Below are positions 1 to 6,176 of a stretch of 8,212 nucleotides of DNA, in pieces. Each line of letters opens with the position of its first letter. Position 1 is the first letter of the stretch. The DNA is taken from the NCBI GenBank assembly GCA_003218785.1, contig QHOM01000190.1, positions 1 through 8,212 on the forward strand, given 5' to 3'. The notes beneath the pieces are model-generated. The model saw nothing but the letters and a program-made list of their open reading frames with translations. It made no database searches and was not told the DNA's origin. The position numbers and the translations under genes were made by a program. The DNA is from Verrucomicrobiota bacterium. Lineage in GTDB: Bacteria > Verrucomicrobiota > Verrucomicrobiia > Chthoniobacterales > UBA10450.

Positions 1-363
1 AGAAGGCTTGAACGTGGTGCTGATCGGACGATTCCCGAAATACTGCATCATCACGTTGTTTAAATCCCTGTCGGACATCGCCGCCGCCAGCGCCGAGTCG
101 ATGTTCTGGATATCGCTCTTTTGCCACGAGCTGCTGCCACCAACAAACAGGTTCGTGAACGTCAGGTCCGCGATTGTCTTGCCGCCATGAAAAATCAAGT
201 CGTGCCGCCGCCTTGGCCGCAGCCCCGGGGCGATCGCTTCCGGCTCTGGTGCTTCGGCTCCCGGCAGCCCGGCCCGCTCCAGAAAGAATCGCTCGGCCGA
301 GGATCCTTTGGCGGTGACGATGTTTAACGGTCTGCGATTTGCTGTTTTGGATGTGTTTGCCAT
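1..363 (-). CDS. Hypothetical protein, N-terminal 121 residues (runs off left edge)
   Basis: The minus-strand frame is open from an ATG at 363-361 to the edge of the window, so 121 codons are visible and the stop lies outside. The start is well supported: a GGAGG sits 9 bases upstream and a TATAAA box lies further up. The protein begins MANTSKTANRRPLNIVTAKG; residues 25-55 form a charged, Pro/Ala-rich stretch, and there is no signal peptide or membrane segment. From about residue 57 the sequence looks folded, with a GGKTIADLTFTNLFVGG segment, then SWQKSDIQNIDSALAAAMSD and LNNVMMQYFGN. From memory this resembles the start of a group of uncharacterised bacterial proteins of several hundred residues, but the diagnostic part would be outside the window, so I assign no function. 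It is transcribed away from the tRNA and has no visible operon partner. That it is a real gene is fairly sure; its identity is not. Confidence 0.72.
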   Translation of the reverse strand, partial: MANTSKTANRRPLNIVTAKGSSAERFFLERAGLPGAEAPEPEAIAPGLRPRRRHDLIFHGGKTIADLTFTNLFVGGSSSWQKSDIQNIDSALAAAMSDRDLNNVMMQYFGNRPISTTFKPS

Positions 364-372
364 TGTTTGATG

Positions 373-377
373 CCTCC
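373..377 (-). promoter_or_regulatory. Shine-Dalgarno site of the minus-strand gene
   Basis: On the minus strand this reads GGAGG, 9 bases before the ATG at 363-361. It is the best ribosome binding site in the window and fixes the start of the hypothetical gene. Most of the plus-strand genes here have no comparable site. Confidence 0.65.
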
Positions 378-391
378 AGTCAAAACGCTAG

Positions 392-420
392 TTTATAGAT
401 GCGCAGAACGTCAACAAAAA
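392..420 (-). promoter_or_regulatory. Possible sigma-70-type promoter of the minus-strand gene
   Basis: On the minus strand a TATAAA (397-392) matches five of six bases of the -10 consensus and would put the transcript start near 385, about 22 bases before the ATG. A spacing of 17 bases places only a T-rich TTTTTG (420-415) at -35. A better -35 match, TTGACG (414-409), lies only 11 bases from the -10 box, which is too close. The -10 box is reasonable; the -35 is uncertain. Confidence 0.38.
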
Positions 421-1047
421 AAAGGCTGCGCCCTACGCCTGGGATGGCGGTCTGCGGACAAGCCGATCGAGCTTTTCCTGCCCGTCGCCGCGGCAAACTG
501 CCGATGCGCAGTTTTTCCCTCACCGCTTGCACGTCTGCGCGCGCTTTTCTCCGGCGTGATGCCACCGTTTCGCGTTGCGCACGCGGGCAGCTCAACGATC
601 CCGAAGCTGGCGAGAGAACCAAAGAGGGCTGGATCACCATGATCGGCACCGATCTCGATGCGTTTGTCACCGTGCGCCTGGAAGAACCGGCAGAGGGTAA
701 ACCCACATCATTGCTGGCGCCTCACGCTGGATCTGGCAAAGATCGACAAAGGCTGCTCGCCCAATGAGATCGTCGGTGTCGAGCAAAAGCGCAGGAACGC
801 GGTGACGGTCGAATCTCCCGTCGGCGCTCGCTTTGGCGACAGTCCGCATTTTCTCTGTTCGCCGACGCTCCCCCGCGCCAGCCCCCGAATCCGCCCGACT
901 GGAGGCGCCACTAAGTTGGCGCGCTGATGGCGAAGGTTTGTCACCGGCCGGTCCAAGCGCTTGCGCGACGGTTTGGCTGCGTATAAGGAATTGTTGGCCT
1001 AAGATGCGGTGTTCCACGAAGGCTTCGATCGACTCCTCGCGCTTTGG

Positions 1048-1067
1048 GTGACCCACTGGTGGGACAC
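1048..1067. repeat. Imperfect inverted repeat (hairpin) upstream of tRNA-Gly
   Basis: GTG-A-CCCAC is followed two bases later by GTGGG-A-CAC: eight of nine positions are complementary, with a single A/A mismatch, around a TG centre. In RNA the loop would open to CTGG with a CCCA/TGGG inner stem. No T-run follows on either strand, so it is not a standard intrinsic terminator. Its role is unknown. Confidence 0.4.
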
Positions 1068-1079
1068 GCAATTAAAAGG

Positions 1080-1107
1080 TTGCGCGGCGGATGCCGCTAG
1101 ACATTAT
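1080..1107 (+). promoter_or_regulatory. Possible promoter of tRNA-Gly
   Basis: TTGCGC (1080-1085) and CATTAT (1102-1107) are separated by 16 bases and would start transcription near 1114, about ten bases before the mature tRNA. The matches to consensus are only three and four of six, so this is a position-based guess. Confidence 0.3.
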
Positions 1108-1124
1108 TGCTTTCCCTGAAAACT

Positions 1125-1196
<72 letters not shown>

Positions 1197-1238
1197 GTTC
1201 CAGAACGAAGCCAAGCCGACCGAAGGCACAAAATCGGG

Positions 1239-1266
1239 TTGTCCAAGACGCGCGTGGTCGTAGAAT
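1239..1266 (+). promoter_or_regulatory. Possible promoter of the DUF1326 gene
   Basis: TTGTCC (1239-1244) and TAGAAT (1261-1266), 16 bases apart, match the sigma-70 boxes at four and five of six positions. The predicted transcript start (about 1272-1274) falls directly at the GTG start codon at 1275, so the mRNA would have almost no leader, which agrees with the absence of a Shine-Dalgarno sequence. Transcription from the tRNA promoter is an alternative. Confidence 0.33.
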
Positions 1267-1274
1267 CTTGCACC

Positions 1275-2015
1275 GTGAAAACCACGTCGCTTTTCCCCCC
1301 GTCGTTCGGCGTGCTCGCCGTAGCATTTTTCTGTTTCCCTTCGACTACGAGTGCGGTCGATGAACCAAAAGATAACACTCCATGGAAAATTACCGGTCAA
1401 CTCGAAGAAGCCTGTTCGTGCGACGCCGCGTGTCCATGTTGGTTCGGTTCAAAACCGACCAAGATGACCTGTGGTGGCGGCCAGGTGCTCTTCATTCAGA
1501 AAGGCAATTACGGCAAAGTGAAACTCGACGGACTCGCAGTCGCGAATATAGCGCAGAGTCCGGAGGGCCAGAGCATGATGGAGTCGTTCGGCAACTGGAA
1601 TTTTGCCTACAATTACATCGACGAGAAGGCGACTCCTGAACAGCGGAAAGCATTGGAAGCGATTGCCGCCAAGGTGCTAGTGCCGGGCGCATCAAAGAAA
1701 ACCGAGACTCGTTATGTGCCGATTACCCGAAAGATTGAGGGCAAAGATCACGAGATAACTTTGGGCCAGTATGGCAGTTTTCGCGGTCACTTGATCGAGG
1801 GTGGCCTGGGTGGTTCTCCGAAAATCGTCGACCCACCAGGTGCCGATCCAATTCATCACGAATATGCGCAGGGTCGCACATCGAAGATGACATACACAGA
1901 TGCGGACCAGAATTGGGCCTCGGAAAACTCGAACTATATGTTCGGGACTTTCACCGTTGACAACGTCCAATACGAAAAATTCGCGGCGGGTCTCGCCCAA
2001 AAAAAGGCCAGATGA
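1275..2015 (+). CDS. Exported DUF1326 family protein
   Basis: 246 residues from a GTG start. The frame is open further upstream, but that part lies inside the tRNA-Gly, so 1275 is the first sensible start. It gives a signal peptide: Lys2, a hydrophobic core FGVLAVAFFCF around residues 11-21, and a likely cleavage after STTSA (residue 27). The mature protein starts with the hallmark of the DUF1326 family, residues 37-58 (W-K-I-T-G to W-F-G), containing the cluster EACSCDAACPCWFG with Cys47, Cys49, Cys53 and Cys55, and a further Cys66. The rest is a soluble beta-rich domain with no membrane segment. The function of the family is unknown. The CxCxxxCxC spacing would allow metal binding or disulfide formation, which is inference. 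The length is somewhat above the roughly 200 residues I expect for the family, because of the signal peptide and a middle segment. No partner gene is adjacent. The family call is firm; the role is open. Confidence 0.85.
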   Translation: MKTTSLFPPSFGVLAVAFFCFPSTTSAVDEPKDNTPWKITGQLEEACSCDAACPCWFGSKPTKMTCGGGQVLFIQKGNYGKVKLDGLAVANIAQSPEGQSMMESFGNWNFAYNYIDEKATPEQRKALEAIAAKVLVPGASKKTETRYVPITRKIEGKDHEITLGQYGSFRGHLIEGGLGGSPKIVDPPGADPIHHEYAQGRTSKMTYTDADQNWASENSNYMFGTFTVDNVQYEKFAAGLAQKKAR

Positions 2016-2180
2016 GGGACGAAAAGGCCTCGGGGAATAGCGCCGGTTGTCGATCTTGAGTTGCGGCTGCCGTCGCCGGCCGCGGCCATTGAATCCATCG
2101 AAATCGGGAGATCGGCGGGCGCAGCTACAAGAAAAAACGGGAAAGACAGCCTGGCGATCCGCCGCTACCCCAAAACGCGT

Positions 2181-2210
2181 TTGACGCGACGCATAGCTGA
2201 CCGCTACGTT
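2181..2210 (+). promoter_or_regulatory. Possible promoter of ndk
   Basis: TTGACG (2181-2186) matches five of six bases of the -35 consensus; TACGTT (2205-2210) follows after 18 bases but matches -10 at only three positions. It lies in the 265-base gap between the DUF1326 gene and ndk, where I see no gene. A leader of roughly 60 bases would result. Confidence 0.25.
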
Positions 2211-2280
2211 CTCACAGCCTTTTGCGGCTTCGGTTTCTCTGCATTCCACGCGGTTTAATCATAAGCCGCGAGCATAAGCC

Positions 2281-3266
2281 ATGCAGAACGAAGAACTCTC
2301 TTACGCGATTATCACTTCATACTCGATGCGCAAATCGCGCACCGGCGGCATCGTTGGCCGGCTAATCTCACGCACCGGACTCGATCTAGTTGGCGGCCGG
2401 ATGTTTGCGCCAAGTCCAGAACTGGCAAAGCGCTACGCAGAAACCATCGTCACGGAAACAGAGCCGCGTCATCGCGCGACCCAGGAACTGATTCGCGATT
2501 ACGTCCTGAAAAATTTCACCGGCACTATTAATGGTGAGCGGCCGCGCGTGTTATTCCTCATCTTTCGCGGTCCGGATGCGGTTGAAAGGACTCATCGCAC
2601 GGTTGGTCACATCGTGCACGAGCGCACGAGCGGGGAGACGATTCGGGATACTTATGGTGATTACATCACCGACGATTCGGGCAAGGTAACTTACTTTGAG
2701 CCCGGAGTACTGGCGGCTTTCGATCCCAAAGCCGTCGAACGTGATTTGAAACTCTGGGCGGAATTTTCCGATTCGGACGGGGGAATCCTGGATCAGGTCA
2801 TTCCTTTTCCAACTGATGCAAAAACCGAGAAAACACTCGTCCTGATTAAACCGGACAATTTCAAATTCCCAAACTTGCGGCCGGGTGGCGTTATCGAAGT
2901 TTTTTCTCGTTCCGGTCTCTGGATCATTGGCTTTAAGGTCCATCGGATGAGCGTCGCGCAGGCGGAGGAGTTTTACGGACCCGTGCTGGCCGTTCTGGAG
3001 AAGAAGCTGGGCGTGAACAGCGGGCGCGAAAACTGGGAAAGCATTGTGGAGTGTACGCGGTGCGCAGAATCCGCGACGTACTTGGTCCTACCGATCCGGC
3101 GAAAGCACCTCCAGGTTCGATCCGAAGAGAATTTGGCCAGACCATCATGATCAACGCCGCGCATGCTTCCGATTCTGCCGAGAACGCGAAACGCGAAATG
3201 GCGATCATCCAATCCGACGAGAATAACTTCAAACCTTTGATTGAAAACTTCTACCGCCGCCAATAG
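2281..3266 (+). pseudogene. ndk: Tandem-domain nucleoside diphosphate kinase, frameshifted with apparent internal loss
   Basis: Nucleoside diphosphate kinase moves the gamma phosphate between NTPs and NDPs through a phosphohistidine. Two NDK-like domains can be followed. Residues about 7-150 form a degenerate first copy: YAIITSYSMRKSRTGGIVGR, then VLFLIFRGPDAVERTHRTVG (like EGENAV...R...LG) and GETIRDTYGDY, with no catalytic NxxHxSDS. The second copy begins TLVLIKPDNF (Lys190) at residue 185 and runs in the first frame to NWESIVE (about 3051). The first frame then turns to nonsense and stops at 3150. The family sequence resumes one frame over, from about 3054 to the TAG at 3264-3266: YAVRRIRDVLGPTDPAKAPP, then NAAHASDSAENAKREM, with the active His at 3162-3164. 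Besides the frame change, the strand corresponding to VLFLIFRGPD of the first copy is missing, so some tens of bases seem deleted. As written the product loses its catalytic His. Either a decaying gene or an assembly/sequencing error could explain this. Confidence 0.85.
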
Positions 3267-3310
3267 CTTGCGCTCCCATTTTGAACAATTTCACCATTAG
3301 TCCCACTGCC

Positions 3311-4474
3311 ATGGAAATTTCCGAACGTGCCGCTCAACTCAGTCCTTCGCTCACACTCTCGATTGATAGCAAGGCCAAGGCCATGAAAGCTGAAGGGATC
3401 GATGTTTGCGGCTTCGGCGCAGGCGAACCGGATTTTGATACCCCGGAACATATCAAAAGGGCGGCGATTGAGGCGTTGGAAGCTGGGTTCACAAAATATA
3501 CACCCAGCGCTGGCATCCCGGAATTGCGCCAGGCGCTTTCGGAAAAATTGGCCGCCGATAACGAGCTCAACTATCGGGCCGCCCAGATCATCGTGAGCAA
3601 CGGGGCAAAGCATGCCTGCTACAACGCCATTCTCGCAACGTGCCAGCCCGGCGATGAGGTCATCATTCCGGCGCCATATTGGGTCAGCTATCCGGACATG
3701 GTCCGATTAGCTGGCGCCGAGCCAGTAATCGTGCCAACCAGCGAGCGCAATTCCTGGAAATTTCGCGCGTCAGATTTTGAAAACGCGATGACGCCGCGCA
3801 CAAAGATGTTGATCCTGAACAGCCCAGGAAATCCGACCGGCTCGGTTTACACTCGCGAGGAGTTGCAGGCGATTGTTGATGTTGCCACTGAGGAGGACAT
3901 TTACATTTTGTCCGACGAAATTTACGAGAAGCTCGTTTATGACGATGCAAAGCACGTGAGCATCGCGTCGCTTTCCAAGGAAGCGTACGATCTGACAATC
4001 ACGATCAACGGCTTTAGCAAATCCTACGCGATGACGGGTTGGCGTCTTGGGTATCTGGCCGCGCCGGAAGCAGTGGCCAAAGCGGTCGATTCCATTCAAA
4101 GCCATACCACCTCCAACCCTTCCTCCTTTTCACAATATGGCGGCCTCGCTGCCTTGAAGGGCGATCAACAGCCGCTCGCGGACATGCGCGAGGAATTCGA
4201 CATGCGTCGCAATTATATGTTTGATCGCATTTCGAAAATTCCGAACGTGACCGCGATCAAGCCACAGGGCGCGTTTTATGTGCTGGTCAACATCTGCCAG
4301 CTCGGACTGACTTCTCAAAATTTTGCCGATCGTTTGCTGAGCAAAGCAAATGTCGCCGTCATTCCCGGAGCCGCATTCGGCGACGACCGCACCATCCGGC
4401 TTAGCTACGCGACGAGCATCGACGTAATTAAAAAGGGCCTGGACCGCTTCCAAGATTTTTGCCGGACGCTCTGA
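3311..4474 (+). CDS. aspC: Aspartate aminotransferase, PLP-dependent class I (Ib-type)
   Basis: A cytosolic PLP enzyme that interconverts aspartate + 2-oxoglutarate with oxaloacetate + glutamate; 387 residues from the ATG at 3311, normal for the bacterial Ib group. N-terminal ERAAQLSPSLTLSIDSKAK and the substrate-loop motif GAGEPDFDTP (residues about 37-46) are typical. Other landmarks are YTPSAGIPELR, APYWVSYPDM, NPTG with Asn174, SDEIYEKL with Asp202 and Tyr205, the Schiff-base lysine Lys237 in GFSKSYAMTGWRLGY, and the substrate carboxylate arginine Arg363 in IRLSYA. The frame is open upstream to a TTG at 3281, which would add MNNFTISPTA. Neither start has a Shine-Dalgarno sequence; ATG fits the family's usual N-terminus better. 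Related enzymes of this group may accept prephenate or other amino acids, so substrate specificity is not settled. It begins 44 bases after the broken ndk. Confidence 0.92.
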   Translation: MEISERAAQLSPSLTLSIDSKAKAMKAEGIDVCGFGAGEPDFDTPEHIKRAAIEALEAGFTKYTPSAGIPELRQALSEKLAADNELNYRAAQIIVSNGAKHACYNAILATCQPGDEVIIPAPYWVSYPDMVRLAGAEPVIVPTSERNSWKFRASDFENAMTPRTKMLILNSPGNPTGSVYTREELQAIVDVATEEDIYILSDEIYEKLVYDDAKHVSIASLSKEAYDLTITINGFSKSYAMTGWRLGYLAAPEAVAKAVDSIQSHTTSNPSSFSQYGGLAALKGDQQPLADMREEFDMRRNYMFDRISKIPNVTAIKPQGAFYVLVNICQLGLTSQNFADRLLSKANVAVIPGAAFGDDRTIRLSYATSIDVIKKGLDRFQDFCRTL

Positions 4475-4479
4475 TAATC

Positions 4480-4545
4480 GCGGATTGGCGATAGCGGATT
4501 TTCGATTTCAATTTGAATTCGTAGCGGAATCAGTCCGCAATCCGC
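4480..4545. repeat. GCGGATT inverted-repeat cluster between aspC and the GH57 gene
   Basis: Most of the 86-base gap is built from one heptamer. GCGGATT occurs at 4480-4486 and 4494-4500 and a GCGGAAT variant at 4524-4530; the complement TCCGC is at 4534-4538 and AATCCGC at 4539-4545. GCGGA (4524-4528) and TCCGC (4534-4538) form a five-base stem with an ATCAG loop, AATCCGC can pair with either upstream GCGGATT, and TTCAATTTGAA lies between. No T-run follows, so it is not a classic terminator. It may be a small REP-like intergenic repeat or an mRNA-stabilising structure. Confidence 0.6.
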
Positions 4546-4560
4546 ATTTAGAAATCTGCA

Positions 4561-6135
4561 ATGCCTCCCGGCTCCCTCGCGCTCATTCTCCACGCCCACT
4601 TGCCCTTCGTCCGGCATCCTGAGCACGAACATTTCCTCGAAGAAGACTGGCTCTTTGAAGCAATCACCGAGACTTACATTCCGTTGCTACAAATGATGCA
4701 GCGATTAGTGAACGATGCCGTGCCATTCAAGCTCACGATGTCGATCACGCCAACGCTCTGCGCGATGTTGGAGGACGAACTCTTGCGCGGGCGCTACGTG
4801 CGACATCTCGATCTTTTGATCGATCTGGCCGCGCGCGAGCGAAAGCGAAACCGGAATCAACCAGAACTTCGAGAGCTAGCCAGCTTTTATTTAGACATTT
4901 TTTCGGAAAGCCGGCACTTCTTTGTGGATGAAAGAAAATGCGATCTGCTTTCCGGTTTTCGCGAAGTGCGGGAGACGGGCGCGCTTGAAATCATCGCCTG
5001 CGCTGCGACGCACGGTTTACTTCCCATTCTTCACCAGCACTCACGCGAAGCCGCACGCTCGCAGGTGTTGATCGGACGAGATGTGTATGTCGATCTTTTC
5101 GGCGCCGAGCCGGCTGGTTTTTGGCTGCCAGAATGCGCTTATGCGCCCGGACTGGAAACGCTGCTCCAAGAAGCGAACATTCGCTGGTTCATTCTCGACA
5201 CGCACGGATTGCTGTTTGGAACACCGCGACCGCAGCGCGCGATTTATGCGCCGTGCTATACGCAAGCGGGCCCAGCCGTTTTCGCGCGTGACCGTGTTTC
5301 AAGCCGGCAGATTTGGAGCGCGCGCGAAGGTTATCCGGGCGATCCGGCTTATCGTGAATTTTATCGCGACGTTGGTTTCGATCTTCCGATGGAACACTTG
5401 CGACCAATCGCGCGCGGACACAGAAAATTCGCCGGCATGAAATATCATCGCATCACCGGCCGCGGCGAAGAGAAGGAATTATATGATCGCGAGGCGGCAG
5501 AAAAAGTCGCGGAGACACACGCCATTCACTTTCTAGAACAGCGACGACGGCAAATTCGGGAAATCAGCGCAGTGGGCTTTGATCCGGTGATTGTGGTCCC
5601 TTTCGATGCCGAATTATTTGGCCACTGGTGGTTCGAAGGGCCGCGTTTTCTTGAACATCTCATTCGTAAAGCCGCCGGTGAACAGGAGCTTTACCTGACA
5701 ACGCCAAGCGAATACCTTGCCGCTCATCCGACGCTGCAAACTATTCAGCCAGCGGCTTCGACATGGGGCGAAAACGGTCATCTCGGTGTCTGGCTGGACC
5801 AGAGCAACGCCTGGATTTATCCCCGTCTGCATGTCGCCACGGAGCGCTTGTGCAAGGGCGCACGCGCGCACGCAGATGATTCGAAATCGATGGCGAATCG
5901 TATCCTCAAACAGCTCGCGCGCGAACTCTTACTGGCACAATCGAGCGATTGGGCGTTCCTGATGAAAACGAGAACCGCCGGAGAGTATGCTGCCAAACGG
6001 ACGTCAGATCATCTCTTCCGCTTCAACCGTTTGCATGATCAGTTTGCGACAAATGATGTCGATGAAGAATTTCTGCGCGACTGCGAATGGCGCGATAATC
6101 TTTTCCCGAACGTGAACTGGCGCTATTACATTTGA
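4561..6135 (+). CDS. GH57 1,4-alpha-glucan branching enzyme
   Basis: 524 residues, almost exactly the size of the Thermus and Thermococcus GH57 branching enzymes, which cut alpha-1,4 links in glycogen-like glucans and rejoin them as alpha-1,6 branches in the cytosol. It opens with the family's HAHLPFVRHP (His11, His13) and MSITPTLCAML. The nucleophile is expected to be Glu191 in GFWLPECAY, and the acid/base Asp349 in PFDAELFGHWWFEGP. STWGENGHLGVW (401-411) is the aromatic active-site segment in the helical C-terminal half (DUF1957 type), where ARELLLAQSSDWAF also fits. No signal peptide is present. The ATG at 4561 gives the normal N-terminus; there is no clear ribosome binding site. No other glycogen gene is in the window, so the pathway link rests on the family alone. 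Some GH57 relatives are amylases or 4-alpha-glucanotransferases, but length and motifs favour branching. Confidence 0.88.
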   Translation: MPPGSLALILHAHLPFVRHPEHEHFLEEDWLFEAITETYIPLLQMMQRLVNDAVPFKLTMSITPTLCAMLEDELLRGRYVRHLDLLIDLAARERKRNRNQPELRELASFYLDIFSESRHFFVDERKCDLLSGFREVRETGALEIIACAATHGLLPILHQHSREAARSQVLIGRDVYVDLFGAEPAGFWLPECAYAPGLETLLQEANIRWFILDTHGLLFGTPRPQRAIYAPCYTQAGPAVFARDRVSSRQIWSAREGYPGDPAYREFYRDVGFDLPMEHLRPIARGHRKFAGMKYHRITGRGEEKELYDREAAEKVAETHAIHFLEQRRRQIREISAVGFDPVIVVPFDAELFGHWWFEGPRFLEHLIRKAAGEQELYLTTPSEYLAAHPTLQTIQPAASTWGENGHLGVWLDQSNAWIYPRLHVATERLCKGARAHADDSKSMANRILKQLARELLLAQSSDWAFLMKTRTAGEYAAKRTSDHLFRFNRLHDQFATNDVDEEFLRDCEWRDNLFPNVNWRYYI

Positions 6136-6176
6136 TGTCACGTCAGCGCAATCGAGACGTCTCTTACTTTTGAAGA

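Larger units (their letters stand above)
364..1124. other. Gene-poor stretch, no supported coding sequence
   Basis: About 760 bases lie between the minus-strand gene and the tRNA. Short open frames exist on both strands, the longest being 134 codons on the minus strand (667-1071), but none gives a recognisable protein. Their translations are rich in Arg, Pro, Ala and Ser, as expected of chance frames in GC-rich DNA. The stretch contains the probable promoter of the minus-strand gene at its left end, an imperfect hairpin at 1048-1067 and a possible tRNA promoter at its right end. A frame-hopping stretch at about 590-860 on the plus strand could be the remains of a dead gene, but this is weak. 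No transposase or terminal repeats were recognised. Confidence 0.5.

Noticed and set aside
416..430. Minus-strand intrinsic terminator (run of eight T after a GC-rich stretch)
   Set aside because: The GC-rich stretch before the T-run forms only a four-base stem (AGGC/GCCT), and no minus-strand gene ends there.
667..1071. 134-codon open frame on the minus strand in the gene-poor stretch
   Set aside because: The translation is rich in Arg, Ala, Pro and Ser with no recognisable motif; its start lies in the 1048-1067 hairpin region and lacks a Shine-Dalgarno site. It looks like a chance frame in GC-rich DNA.
2078..2087. GGCCGCGGCC palindrome
   Set aside because: A ten-base GC palindrome is easily expected in this composition and has no context suggesting a site.
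1692..2249. 185-codon open frame on the minus strand
   Set aside because: Much of it lies opposite the DUF1326 coding sequence, which has clear family motifs and a signal peptide. The antisense translation is Arg/Cys-rich and unrecognisable.
3040..3060. Programmed ribosomal frameshift in ndk
   Set aside because: No slippery heptamer or following structure is visible, and a core strand of the domain is missing at the junction, which a frameshift signal would not explain.
3281..3310. TTG start for the aminotransferase, adding ten residues
   Set aside because: Neither start has a ribosome binding site, but the ATG at 3311 gives the usual N-terminus of the family. The TTG remains possible.
6154..6163. 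GAGACGTCTC palindrome before the FlgD-like gene
   Set aside because: A perfect ten-base palindrome but single and isolated; no second half-site or repeat supports an operator.
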